Shown: positions 56,058-64,000 of the stretch, piece after piece
Layout: every line of letters begins with the position of its first letter
Position numbering within the stretch: position 1 is the stretch's first letter
Notes under the pieces: generated by a model
What the model was told of the DNA's origin: nothing
Databases searched by the model: none
The model's input: only the letters and a program-made list of their open reading frames with translations
Program-made: the position numbers and the translations under genes
Assembly (NCBI RefSeq): GCF_024029335.1
Contig: NZ_CP097116.1
Coordinates: 1 to 64,000, forward strand
DNA: 64,000 nt
Reading direction: 5' to 3'
Source of the DNA: Fructilactobacillus myrtifloralis
Lineage (GTDB): Bacteria > Bacillota > Bacilli > Lactobacillales > Lactobacillaceae

Positions 56058-56072
56058 TTCAGGACTTTTTTT
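56037..56072. terminator. bidirectional terminator (XRE regulator / uspA)
   Basis: AAAAAAGTCCTGAACT-GGAGT-AGTTCAGGACTTTTTT; it spans the XRE stop codon and touches the uspA stop. Confidence 0.92.
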
Positions 56073-56559
56073 AGTGACTTTGTTTGCCAAGGTCATGTTC
56101 CGAAATGAGCTGATTTTGGAGGTTAGTTTTAACTACCAAAACATCACAAGGAGCGTTGCGGGTCACATATTCAGTGACGGATCCAATCAGAAGACGGGCC
56201 ACGGCATTTAAGCCGGTAGCGCCCATGATGATTAAATCAACTTTTAAGGTTTGGGGTAACTCCTTGGCAATGATGGTTTTGGGAGCTCCGTATTCAATCG
56301 AATAATCAACGTCAGTTAACCCGGCGTCGTGGGCCGTTTGGAGGGCCTTTTCTAAGCGGGTTTTGCTCTTCGTGGTAATTTCATCCACAATGCTAGTATC
56401 AAAGCTAGAGATATCCTGGTAAGCCCGGGTATCAATGGCATGCACCAAGTGGAGGTGGGCATGATTGCGTTTCGCAATGGCCACGGCTTTTTCAAACGCG
56501 AGTTCAGCACCGTAAGAACCATCAACGGGAACTAAGATTTCATTGTATTCTTGTAACAT
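56071..56559 (-). CDS. universal stress protein UspA family
   Basis: 162 aa single Usp domain: ILVPVDGSYGAELAFEKAV at the N-terminus and the nucleotide-binding IMGATGLNAVARLLIGSVTEYVTRNAPCDVLVV at the C-terminus. The GxxG-9-G(S/T) pattern indicates an ATP-binding member. AGGTGAT lies upstream of the ATG. Monocistronic. Confidence 0.92.
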   Translation of the reverse strand: MLQEYNEILVPVDGSYGAELAFEKAVAIAKRNHAHLHLVHAIDTRAYQDISSFDTSIVDEITTKSKTRLEKALQTAHDAGLTDVDYSIEYGAPKTIIAKELPQTLKVDLIIMGATGLNAVARLLIGSVTEYVTRNAPCDVLVVKTNLQNQLISEHDLGKQSH

Positions 56560-56635
56560 AAATAATCACCTCATTTAGAGTAGCACCTTACTGAACCACC
56601 TTTATTTTAACGCTCTTTGGCGGAAATAACAGCGC

Positions 56636-56917
56636 CTAACGGTTCATAAAGGGGATTAGGCAGAATTCGGGAATTAAGCACCCGCCACAACCTGCAATCA
56701 AGGCAATTACCAACAGAATTTGATTGTCCAGGCAGACGGCAATCACCGTCAATAGGGCAATTAGCAGTAGGACACTGCCGCTAATGCGGAGGATGCGTTG
56801 TAAAGCTGGGTAGCGTTCGGGATGAAACAGCAGAAAGGGCCGCTTTTGGTGGCGTAAAAAATAACTGCCATTCACGGCAAGGAGAGCTGCAAAGACAAGG
56901 GCTAAGCCATTAATCAT
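56636..56917 (-). CDS. small membrane protein, about 93 aa
   Basis: Starts at ATG 56917 with AGGAGGATC directly upstream. Three hydrophobic segments (about 1-18, 42-62, 66-85) with a basic loop (RHQKRPFLLFHPERYP). Its start overlaps the rarA 3' end by eight bases, so it is translated with rarA. It resembles small DUF3899-like proteins, but I am not sure. Function unknown. Confidence 0.72.
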   Translation of the reverse strand: MINGLALVFAALLAVNGSYFLRHQKRPFLLFHPERYPALQRILRISGSVLLLIALLTVIAVCLDNQILLVIALIAGCGGCLIPEFCLIPFMNR

Positions 56918-58223
56918 GATGATCCTCCTGATCCTGGGTTTTGGAAGTTGGATAGTGTTGAGCCTGCCATAACTTCTGGTACTGTTCGGCATACGCCCGC
57001 TCCATTTTCCCCGTTTCCTTAGGTTGGTAGTACTGCGCGTCCTTTAACTGGTCGGGCAAATACTGCTGGTTGACCCACCCGTTTTTAAAGTTGTGTGGGT
57101 ACTGGTAACCAGTGTGTCCCAATTCTGCCGCGCCTTTAAAGTGAGCATCGCGCAGATACGGCGGAATGGCACCGTAATTACCGGACCGGACGTCCGCTAG
57201 AGCACCCTGCATGGCAGCCATGGCGGAATTGGACTTGGGAGAAAGCGACAGTTCAATCAGGACGTTGGCAACTGGAATTTGGGCCTCCGGAAGGCCCACG
57301 CGTTCGGCAGCTTGGAGGGCAGTGACGGCCCGCGCCGCAGCCGGGGGATTGGCTAAGCCGACGTCTTCGTATGCAATGACTAAGAGACGTCGGATGAGCG
57401 AGGTTAAATCGCCCGCTTCAATTAAGCGGGCCGCGTAGTGCAGAGCAGCATTGGGATCAGAGCCGCGGACCGACTTTTGTAGGGCCGACAGGACGTTATA
57501 GTGGGCGTCACCGCCTTTATCCTGGGTGAGCGCCTGTTGTTGTAAACAGGCCTCGACGTCACTAAGGGTAACCTGAATCTGCCCGTCGGTTTTGGGCGTT
57601 GAGCGGACGGCGAGTTCAAGTGCATTGAGCGCGCTCCGCAAATCACCATTGGTGCGGTGACTGAGGAAGTTACGTGCATCGTCGGCCAGGACGACGGGTT
57701 CATTCCCAAGCCCACGCTCGGGATCTTGTAACGCCCGGTCAATCGCTTTGTTGATGTCAGCACTAGCCAGGGGATGGACCGGAAAGATCTGGGTCCGGGA
57801 CCGAATGGCGGGACTAATGTTAATGTACGGGTTCTCGGTGGTCGCTCCGATTAAAATAATTTGGCCACTCTCTAACAGGGGGAGGAGAAAATCCTGCTTG
57901 GTTTTATCCAAGCGGTGAATTTCGTCTAACAGGAGGACGACCGTCCCACTCATTTTGGCTTCCTCTGCGACAATTTGCAGGTCTTTTTTGGTGTCCGTTG
58001 CGGCATTTAGCGAGCGAAACGCATACTGAGATGACCCGGCAATGGCACTAGCGATGCTCGTCTTTCCCGTTCCGGGCGGTCCATAGAGAATCATCGAGGA
58101 GAGGAGGTGGGCCTTAACCATGCGGTTGATGATTTTGCCCGGCCCCACTAAGTCAGCTTGACCTACGATTTCTTCAATTTTAGTTGGTCGCATGCGATAG
58201 GCAAGTGGTTTTTGCATATTCAA
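56910..58223 (-). CDS. rarA: replication-associated recombination protein A (RarA/MgsA)
   Basis: AAA+ ATPase related to clamp loaders that acts at stalled replication forks. 437 aa: LAYRMRPTKIEEIVGQ, Walker A GPPGTGKTSIA, Walker B LLDEIHRL, sensor TTENPYINISPAIRSR, and the C-terminal tetramerisation domain with YEDVGLANPPA and the conserved YQYPHNFKNGWV. GC-rich start context; 16 bp from yueI. Confidence 0.95.
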   Translation of the reverse strand: MNMQKPLAYRMRPTKIEEIVGQADLVGPGKIINRMVKAHLLSSMILYGPPGTGKTSIASAIAGSSQYAFRSLNAATDTKKDLQIVAEEAKMSGTVVLLLDEIHRLDKTKQDFLLPLLESGQIILIGATTENPYINISPAIRSRTQIFPVHPLASADINKAIDRALQDPERGLGNEPVVLADDARNFLSHRTNGDLRSALNALELAVRSTPKTDGQIQVTLSDVEACLQQQALTQDKGGDAHYNVLSALQKSVRGSDPNAALHYAARLIEAGDLTSLIRRLLVIAYEDVGLANPPAAARAVTALQAAERVGLPEAQIPVANVLIELSLSPKSNSAMAAMQGALADVRSGNYGAIPPYLRDAHFKGAAELGHTGYQYPHNFKNGWVNQQYLPDQLKDAQYYQPKETGKMERAYAEQYQKLWQAQHYPTSKTQDQEDHHD

Positions 58224-58239
58224 GCCTCATTAGAAACGA

Positions 58240-58686
58240 TTAGTGATGAAAAAGACGATGCCAAAATGAAGGAGCCTTGTCAGATTTAGCGGTGGTTTCT
58301 GTGGTTGCTTTAAATTGGACGTCGGCAACGTTAATTGCCGTCGCAGCTGCCACCACAATCCCAGCTTGTTCCGGTTCCGTCCCATATTCGGCACTGTTTT
58401 TTAAAGTATACTTGGCGTGCAGACTCGCTGCAATTTTGAGGTAGGGACTCTGGTCCGCTTGGGGTAAATTACCGTTAATTAGTAACCCGTAATCAGAGTG
58501 GTCCTTTAGGAGCGCTTCGACCTGGGTCGGTGCATCGGGATTAGTAACGGCTGCTACGGGAATCACCAGGGCGACGCGTTCACGAAAGGTTCCAAGGTAG
58601 CGGCGCTGTTCATCCGGATTAATTTGGGGGGTGCCACCATTGATGGCCTGATCCAATCGGTCTTGAACATTATTTTCATTTGGCAT
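58240..58686 (-). CDS. YueI/DUF1694 family protein
   Basis: 148-aa soluble protein matching DUF1694: RDRLDQAI-like start, GTPQINPDEQRRYLGTFRERVAL, LLINGNLPQADQSPYLKIAA. AAAGGAGAAC upstream of the ATG. Likely in the same operon as rarA. Function unknown. Confidence 0.85.
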   Translation of the reverse strand: MPNENNVQDRLDQAINGGTPQINPDEQRRYLGTFRERVALVIPVAAVTNPDAPTQVEALLKDHSDYGLLINGNLPQADQSPYLKIAASLHAKYTLKNSAEYGTEPEQAGIVVAAATAINVADVQFKATTETTAKSDKAPSFWHRLFHH

Positions 58687-58745
58687 GATTGTTCTCCTTT
58701 AACATGGTTGTTTGGGTTTCATTGTAACATCAAACGCCGGATAAC

Positions 58746-58775
58746 AAAAAAAGCGACCTCGCAAGAGATCGCTTT
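58746..58775 (-). terminator. terminator after rpsD
   Basis: Minus strand AAAGCGATCTC-TTGC-GAGGTCGCTTTTTTT (one G-U pair). Confidence 0.9.
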
Positions 58776-58788
58776 GAGCGGCACTTTT

Positions 58789-59394
58789 TTAACGGTTGTA
58801 AAATTCAACCACTAGAGAAGTGTCAATGTTAGCATTCAATTCATCTGGTTGTGGTAGGCGCGTTAAGGAACCTTCCAACTTATCAGCATCGAAAGAAACG
58901 TAAGTTGGGCGACTAACTACCGCTTCAACAGCTTCCTTGATGATGGCTAAGTTCTTGGACTTTTCGCGAACCCCAATTACTTGACCAGGTTCAACTTCGT
59001 AAGAAGGAATGTCAACGCGTTTGCCGTCAACCGTAATGTGACCGTGGTTAACTAATTGCCGTGCTTGACGACGAGTAGTAGCTAAACCTAACCGGTACAC
59101 AACGTTATCAAGCCGTTGTTCCAACTTAATTTCGAAGTTATCACCGTGCTTACCTTCCCGAATCTTACCAGCCTTTAAGAAAAGGGAGTAAAATTGACGT
59201 TCCGTTAAGCCGTACATGTAACGCATCTTTTGCTTTTCACGGAGTTGAATCCCATATTCAGAAAGCTTTTGACGCCGACCTTGACCGTGCATACCAGGAG
59301 CGTAAGGACGACGTTGTAATTCCTTACCAGTTCCTGATAAAGAAATACCAAGACGCCGAGAAATTCTCCAGCTTGGTCCAGTATATCTAGACAT
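58789..59394 (-). CDS. rpsD: 30S ribosomal protein S4
   Basis: Primary 16S rRNA-binding protein and translational repressor of its own mRNA in Firmicutes. 201 aa from ATG 59394 (GGAGG upstream; the longer frame is untranslated leader). Signatures: [14 protein letters not shown], the S4 domain with [39 protein letters not shown]. No zinc cysteines: the C-minus form. Monocistronic, as in Bacillus. Confidence 0.97.
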   Translation of the reverse strand: MSRYTGPSWRISRRLGISLSGTGKELQRRPYAPGMHGQGRRQKLSEYGIQLREKQKMRYMYGLTERQFYSLFLKAGKIREGKHGDNFEIKLEQRLDNVVYRLGLATTRRQARQLVNHGHITVDGKRVDIPSYEVEPGQVIGVREKSKNLAIIKEAVEAVVSRPTYVSFDADKLEGSLTRLPQPDELNANIDTSLVVEFYNR

Positions 59395-59568
59395 AAATAA
59401 ATCCTCCAATAAAATAATTTGGAGTAAAATAACCAAATGTACATTTAGTATTCGTGCATATCTCTCAGAACTTTCACCTTAGCAGCCGGTGGGTTACTAA
59501 TTAAACTATTCTAATGATAGCAAAGACATGTTGACGAGCTTACCATGTACCGCTGCATTATTTTACAC
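59395..59568 (-). promoter_or_regulatory. long rpsD leader, possible S4 autoregulatory RNA
   Basis: About 170 nt between promoter and start codon. It contains hairpin-forming segments such as ACCCACCGGCTGCTAAGGTG and ACTCCAAATTATTTTATTGGAGG, which can pair across the ribosome site. Firmicutes rpsD leaders bind S4; I infer this from position, not from an exact motif match. Confidence 0.45.
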
Positions 59569-59575
59569 ATTGACC

Positions 59576-59604
59576 ATTCTAGGGGAATTTGGTTCCGTTG
59601 TCAA
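59576..59604 (-). promoter_or_regulatory. rpsD promoter
   Basis: Minus strand TTGACA, 17 bp, TAGAAT. Confidence 0.75.
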
Positions 59605-59654
59605 TGAAAGGAGCGGTTTTTCTCGGAGGCGAGCTGCTTTACGGGGCCTTTCTA

Positions 59655-59663
59655 TGGTATAAT
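59655..59663 (+). promoter_or_regulatory. extended -10 promoter of ezrA
   Basis: TGGTATAAT, 63 bp before the ezrA ATG. Confidence 0.6.
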
Positions 59664-59725
59664 TCAATCAGCAACCTGAGAGCGAAAATCAGTGCACAAA
59701 TCTAATTAGGCAAAGGTCGGAAATC

Positions 59726-61435
59726 ATGTTAAACGTTATTGTTGGGATTATCGTGATTGTGGTAATTATTTACATTGCAATCGTGCTGTACCAAAAGACT
59801 TTGTTAAAGCAGGGCAAGGCCATGGAGGCGGAGTTAAACCGGCTCCAGAAACTGGATTTACCTGAGCAGTTAACCAAGGTGAAGAAGCTCGTGCTGACGG
59901 GGGACTCGCTAACGCGGTTAGAAACCGCCGAACGGGATTACGAACAGGTCCGCCAGTCTCAATTTCCCCAAATTGCCCAGGACCTAACGGCAGCAGAGCA
60001 AGCCGGCAAGGGGCTCAACTTCTTAAAAACGCGGGATGACATTGACAATGCGCACGCCGAACTCGAATCCGCCGCGAAGACCCTTGACCAGGTGCAAGCC
60101 ACGCTGGTCAATCTGCAAAAAATGGAACAGAAACACCAGCAGGCCGTGGTCGAGTTACAAACGAACTACCAAAAACTACGAACGACGTTATTAAATGATA
60201 ACAGTGCGTACGGTCCGGCCCTTGATGCGCTTGAACAGCAATTATCAGCCATTGAAGCCCAGTTTGCTGAGTTTACCACTTTGACGCAGCAAGGGGACCA
60301 TCAAAAGGCCGAAAAATTACTGGTAGATTTAAAGGACGCAACGACGAAACTGGAACAGCAGATGCGCGCGATTCCAGAATTATACCAGTTGAATCACGTT
60401 CAGTTTGTGAACCAACTGATGGAAATCAAGTCGTCCTACGCCAAGGCAAAGGCGGAGGGCTTTTGCTTTGCAAATGACGAGTTTCCAGCGACCTTGCAAG
60501 AGTTGCACGAGGCGGTTCAGGCGAACTTAGAAAATATTAAGCACCTTGATTTGGACGTTGTCAGAGATCAGGACCAAGTGATTAGTGAGCAAATTAATGC
60601 TTTGTATGATCAACTGGAAGCCGAGATGAAGGCCCGGTTGTACGTGGATAAGCATGCCCCGGTGATTGCTCAGTTTATCCAACATGCCCACCGGCAGAAT
60701 CAAGCGTTGGGCGCTGAACTAGAGAAACTCAGTCATAACTACTCCTTGGAACACGAGGAACAAGCAACTGCGACGGGACTGGGAGATCAGATTGATCTGA
60801 TTAACCAAAAATATCAGGACGATCAACAGCAGATTACCGACCAGCGTGCCGTCTATTCCCAAATTGCTAACGACCTCAAGCAGTTTCAACAGGATTTAAC
60901 CAAAATTGAGGAGAAGCAACGAGCTTTGAACGCTTCGATTGCGGACTTTAGTGCCGAAGAGCAACGGGCGCATCAAGTTTTAGACGATTTGACGACCGAG
61001 TTACATGCAATTCGCCGGCGGATTGATAATTTGAACCTCCCGGGCATCCCAGCTGATTACGCTGAGTACTTTGACGTTGTTGCTAACGAAGTTCAACATT
61101 TGAAAGCCACGATGAATAAAGTTAAAATCAGTATGGATGACGTACAAAAGCAGTTAACGCAGATTCAACATGACCGGGATACGTTGCAGACGAAAACGAA
61201 TGATTTGATTGATCAAGCTGCGTTAGCTGAACAAGTGATTCAGTATGCGAATCGGTATGCCGCAACTAATCCCGCGGTTGCTAGTGCCATTCAAACAGCC
61301 CAACATCAGTTTGATGATGATTATCAGTACGAAGCGAGTTTAGCGACCATTGCGAATGCTCTTGACCAGGCAGAACCCGGGGCCTTCAACCGCATCGAAG
61401 AGAACTATTACAAGAACAAAGCCCAAGCAAATTAA
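59726..61435 (+). CDS. ezrA: septation ring formation regulator EzrA
   Basis: Membrane-anchored spectrin-like protein that controls FtsZ ring number. 569 aa: an N-terminal membrane helix (about 3-22, IVGIIVIVVIIYIAIVLY), then almost continuous coiled-coil repeats rich in Gln and Leu. Length and topology match EzrA. It precedes the cysteine desulfurase and thiI genes, the usual Firmicutes order. Confidence 0.9.
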   Translation: MLNVIVGIIVIVVIIYIAIVLYQKTLLKQGKAMEAELNRLQKLDLPEQLTKVKKLVLTGDSLTRLETAERDYEQVRQSQFPQIAQDLTAAEQAGKGLNFLKTRDDIDNAHAELESAAKTLDQVQATLVNLQKMEQKHQQAVVELQTNYQKLRTTLLNDNSAYGPALDALEQQLSAIEAQFAEFTTLTQQGDHQKAEKLLVDLKDATTKLEQQMRAIPELYQLNHVQFVNQLMEIKSSYAKAKAEGFCFANDEFPATLQELHEAVQANLENIKHLDLDVVRDQDQVISEQINALYDQLEAEMKARLYVDKHAPVIAQFIQHAHRQNQALGAELEKLSHNYSLEHEEQATATGLGDQIDLINQKYQDDQQQITDQRAVYSQIANDLKQFQQDLTKIEEKQRALNASIADFSAEEQRAHQVLDDLTTELHAIRRRIDNLNLPGIPADYAEYFDVVANEVQHLKATMNKVKISMDDVQKQLTQIQHDRDTLQTKTNDLIDQAALAEQVIQYANRYAATNPAVASAIQTAQHQFDDDYQYEASLATIANALDQAEPGAFNRIEENYYKNKAQAN

Positions 61436-61444
61436 ACCAATGAG

Positions 61445-61481
61445 AGCCAGGTCGCAAGCATGTGCGACCTGGTTTCGTTTT
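61445..61481 (+). terminator. terminator between ezrA and the desulfurase gene
   Basis: CCAGGTCGC-AAGCATGT-GCGACCTGG followed by TTTCGTTTTT. Confidence 0.85.
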
Positions 61482-61501
61482 TGAGGAGGAACGCAGAGAG
61501 C

Positions 61502-62647
61502 ATGATTTACTTTGATAACAGTGCGACCACGAAGGTGGATTCATCCGTTCTAGCTACCTATCAACAGGTCAGTGAAAATTACTGGGGGAACCCGTCGAGT
61601 TTGCACAACTTTGGTGAAAAAGCCGAGCAGTTGCTCCGGCAATCACGCCGTCAGATTGCCACCCAATTAGAGGTCCAACCCACAGAAATTTACTTCACGA
61701 GTGGGGGAACAGAGGGCGATAACTGGGTTTTAAAGGGAACGGCCTTTGCTAAACGCCAGTTTGGTCGGCACTTAATTACAACCGAGGTCGAACATGACGC
61801 CGTGAAGCAGTCAATGCGGCGGTTAGCTGAACTCGGGTTTGAAATCACGTACTTGCCGGTGGACGGGGAAGGCCGGGTTAACCCTGCAGACCTCGCTGCC
61901 GCCATTCGCCCGGAGACGACCCTCGTGTCAGTGATGGCAGTTAATAACGAGATGGGGGCTGTGCAACCGTTGGACGAACTGGCAGCGGTGTTAGCCGATC
62001 ATCCCAAAATTCACTTTCACGTTGATGCCGTCCAGGGAATTGGAAAGGGGCTGCACCAACTGATTTTTAACGACCGGGTTGATTTTATCACCTTTTCCGG
62101 ACATAAATTTCATGCTCCCCGTGGTGTCGGGTTTATTTACGCACGGACCGGTAAACACCTCATGCCGCTTTTCGATGGTGGGGGACAAGAACGGGGACAA
62201 CGGAGTGGGACAGAAAACCTGCCAGCAATTGCAGCCATGGCGAAAGCGGTCCGGCTAGTCAAGGACCACGAGGAACAAACGGTTGCCCACGAACAGGCCC
62301 TCCGCCGTGCGTTACGTGATTACCTCCAGCAGTTTGAAAAGGTTCACCTCTTTTCAGGAACCGGACCGCACTTTGCCCCGCACATCCTGTGTTTTGCAAT
62401 TGAAGGGGTAAAGGGGGAAACAATCGTGCACGCTTTTGAGGAAGCTGAGATCTATCTCTCGACGACCAGTGCATGTTCGTCGAAAAAAGGGGAAACTTCT
62501 AGTACACTAAGAGCAATGGGAGTTGATCCAGAAATTGCGAAAGGCGCCGTTCGGATTTCACTCAGTGATCAAAATACGATGGCTGAGGTGGAACAGTTTA
62601 AAACGGTCTTTGCCCGGCTCTACGAGCAATTTAAAGCCCTCAGTTAA
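61502..62647 (+). CDS. cysteine desulfurase (NifZ/IscS-like) partner of ThiI
   Basis: PLP enzyme that removes sulfur from cysteine as a protein-bound persulfide. 381 aa: IYFDNSATTKVD start, TSGGTEGDNWVLKG, PLP lysine in FSGHKFHAPRGVGF, and the active Cys in STTSACSSKKGETS. GAGGAGG twelve bases before ATG 61502 decides the start. Adjacent to thiI, so it likely feeds sulfur to 4-thiouridine rather than to SUF iron-sulfur assembly. Confidence 0.93.
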   Translation: MIYFDNSATTKVDSSVLATYQQVSENYWGNPSSLHNFGEKAEQLLRQSRRQIATQLEVQPTEIYFTSGGTEGDNWVLKGTAFAKRQFGRHLITTEVEHDAVKQSMRRLAELGFEITYLPVDGEGRVNPADLAAAIRPETTLVSVMAVNNEMGAVQPLDELAAVLADHPKIHFHVDAVQGIGKGLHQLIFNDRVDFITFSGHKFHAPRGVGFIYARTGKHLMPLFDGGGQERGQRSGTENLPAIAAMAKAVRLVKDHEEQTVAHEQALRRALRDYLQQFEKVHLFSGTGPHFAPHILCFAIEGVKGETIVHAFEEAEIYLSTTSACSSKKGETSSTLRAMGVDPEIAKGAVRISLSDQNTMAEVEQFKTVFARLYEQFKALS

Positions 62648-62681
62648 ACCACCTTACGATTAAAGGAAGTGACACAAGGTA

Positions 62682-63905
62682 ATGGAATACAGTGAAATTA
62701 TGGTTCGTTACGGAGAACTCTCCACGAAGGGAAAAAACCGGAAGGAGTTTATTCGGCAGTTAGGCCAAAACATTCGCAACGTTTTAAAACCGTTTCCAGC
62801 GGTGGTCGTTAAAGCCCAACGGGATCGGTTACACGTACTTTTACACGGGCAAGCAGCGACACCAGTGCTGACGGCACTGCAGAAGGTGTTTGGAATTGAA
62901 ACCTTTTCGCCGGTTGTTAAATTGCCGAAGGATGCCAGTTTGGAAACAATTCAAACGACGGCGGAAGCGATGATTCAGGAACATTATCAACCGGGACAAA
63001 CCTTTAAGATTGCCACCCGGCGCCAAAATAAAAATTATCCACTTAACACTTACGGAATCGACGACGGAGTGGGGAGCTACATTTTAAAGCAGTTTCCTGA
63101 GATGCAGGTTGAAATGAAGCATCCCGACTTTAAACTCCAGATTGACGTGCGGCTGAGCGGGATTTACCTTTCGAGCGTCACCATTCCGGGCGCCCTTGGA
63201 TTACCGGTAGGAACCGGCGGTCGGGCCACGATGATGTTGTCTGGCGGGATTGATTCTCCAGTAGCAGCCTACATGGCGATGAAACGGGGCGTTAAGGTGG
63301 ATATGATCCACTTTTTCAGTCCGCCATACACGAGCCAACAAGCGCTTGCCAAGGCCAAGGATCTGGCAGCCAAGCTAGCCGCCTTTGGAGGCACGATTGA
63401 TTTTATCCAAGTTCCCTTTACCAAAGTTCAAGAAGCCGTGAAGGAACAGGTGCCGGAGGGGTATCTAATGACGATTCAACGGCGGATGATGTTGCGGTTG
63501 GCAGCCGCCATTACGCTGGACCGGCACTGCAACGGGGTCTTTACGGGAGAATCGTTGGGACAGGTAGCTTCACAGACGTTGGAAAGCATGCGTGCCATTA
63601 ACGACGTCACTTCGTTACCAGTGTTACGCCCGTTATTATCGCTGGATAAAACGGAAATCATTAAAATTGCTAGAGACATTGATACCTATGATCTGTCCAT
63701 CATGCCCTTTGAAGATTGCTGTACGATTTTTACACCGCCGACCCCAAAGACCAAACCCGATCTAGAAAAAACCCGGAACTTTGAGCAATTAATTGACGTC
63801 GATGGGTTGATGAACGAGGCGCTGGCCGGGATTGAGGTTACCAAGATTAACGTTGGCGATGACTATCTCAACGCTCAAGAAGACGTGTTTGCCGAACTAC
63901 TATAA
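62682..63905 (+). CDS. thiI: tRNA 4-thiouridine synthase ThiI
   Basis: Adenylates and thiolates U8 of tRNA and can supply sulfur for thiamine thiazole. 407 aa: ferredoxin-like/THUMP N-terminus ([19 protein letters not shown], about 1-170), PP-loop [15 protein letters not shown], and the C-terminal [18 protein letters not shown]. No rhodanese domain, as in Bacillus ThiI, so it depends on the adjacent desulfurase. AAAGGAAG upstream. Confidence 0.95.
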   Translation: MEYSEIMVRYGELSTKGKNRKEFIRQLGQNIRNVLKPFPAVVVKAQRDRLHVLLHGQAATPVLTALQKVFGIETFSPVVKLPKDASLETIQTTAEAMIQEHYQPGQTFKIATRRQNKNYPLNTYGIDDGVGSYILKQFPEMQVEMKHPDFKLQIDVRLSGIYLSSVTIPGALGLPVGTGGRATMMLSGGIDSPVAAYMAMKRGVKVDMIHFFSPPYTSQQALAKAKDLAAKLAAFGGTIDFIQVPFTKVQEAVKEQVPEGYLMTIQRRMMLRLAAAITLDRHCNGVFTGESLGQVASQTLESMRAINDVTSLPVLRPLLSLDKTEIIKIARDIDTYDLSIMPFEDCCTIFTPPTPKTKPDLEKTRNFEQLIDVDGLMNEALAGIEVTKINVGDDYLNAQEDVFAELL

Positions 63906-63939
63906 AAGTTGGTGGTAAACACAACCAGGAGGAATAACC

Positions 63940-64000
63940 ATGCAAGTGAAGTTAATGGATCAAACGGTATCGTTATTAGGAAACCCACCCGCTGTGGGGG
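63940..64000 (+). CDS. tpx: probable thiol peroxidase, first 20 codons (cut by the window edge)
   Basis: ATG with CCAGGAGG upstream. The visible product MQVKLMDQTVSLLGNPPAVG resembles the N-terminus of atypical 2-Cys peroxiredoxin Tpx, which reduces peroxides. The catalytic cysteines lie outside the window, so this is a provisional call from 20 residues. Confidence 0.6.
   Translation, partial: MQVKLMDQTVSLLGNPPAVG

Overview
The window is chromosomal DNA of a lactic acid bacterium of the family Lactobacillaceae. Evidence: a tmRNA encoding the tag AKNNNNSYALAA, strong AAGGAGG ribosome sites, T-box and PyrR leader RNAs, a KxYKxGKxW-type signal peptide, MurT/GatD, RarA, YueI and EzrA proteins, a fumarate-type (class 1A) dihydroorotate dehydrogenase, and a D-Ala ligase with the Phe that marks D-Ala-D-lactate makers. 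I cannot name the species from the sequence alone.

Layout. 1-6.2 kb: 5' part of ssrA (minus strand), a HAD phosphatase, an intact but motif-eroded RlmI-like methyltransferase, a frameshifted ROK fructokinase coupled to pgi behind a perfect cre site, and a secreted NlpC/P60 wall hydrolase with an Ala/Gln/Asn repeat linker. 6.2-9.8 kb: pyrD diverging from pyrBC, each with its own promoter and PyrR attenuator. 9.8-16.1 kb: a secreted nuclease, two BrnQ branched-chain amino acid carriers behind unusual T-box leaders (Ile and Val specifiers by my folding), a DMT transporter and a GNAT enzyme. 16.1-19.7 kb: an FMN-riboswitch-controlled ribD-ribE-ribBA-ribH operon. 19.8-21.2 kb: a LytTR/DUF3021 pair, a small membrane protein and two divergent tRNA genes (Glu-CTC and Gln-CTG).

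21.25-30.2 kb is an integrated element of about 8.9 kb in the 3' end of tRNA-Gln. It has a tyrosine integrase, divergent repressor/Cro-like genes, an excisionase-like protein, a Rha-like regulator, DnaD-like and winged-helix replication-type proteins, an iteron-rich intergenic region and an ArpU-like late regulator. It has no capsid, tail, large-terminase or lysis gene. It therefore looks like a phage satellite (PICI-like) or a stripped prophage, and unusually carries over 2 kb without reading frames. Just beyond attR lies an AT-rich FRG-domain gene. This gene and a small gene inside the element are each broken by one in-frame TAG.

31.4-64 kb is core genome: alsS/alsD (acetoin route) in divergent arrangement, a serine hydrolase, gatD-murT (lipid II amidation), tdk-prfA-prmC-ywlC-glyA-upp, the complete atpBEFHAGDC operon, a cell-envelope cluster (DUF1146, murA, mbl, yidD, DUF2969, rodA, ddl), an XRE regulator, uspA, rarA, yueI, rpsD, ezrA, a cysteine desulfurase-thiI pair for tRNA/thiamine sulfur transfer, and the first 20 codons of a probable thiol peroxidase. 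The most interesting places are the two-stage T-box leaders, the tRNA-Gln element with its ORF-free DNA and origin-like repeats, and the intact-but-eroded or interrupted genes.
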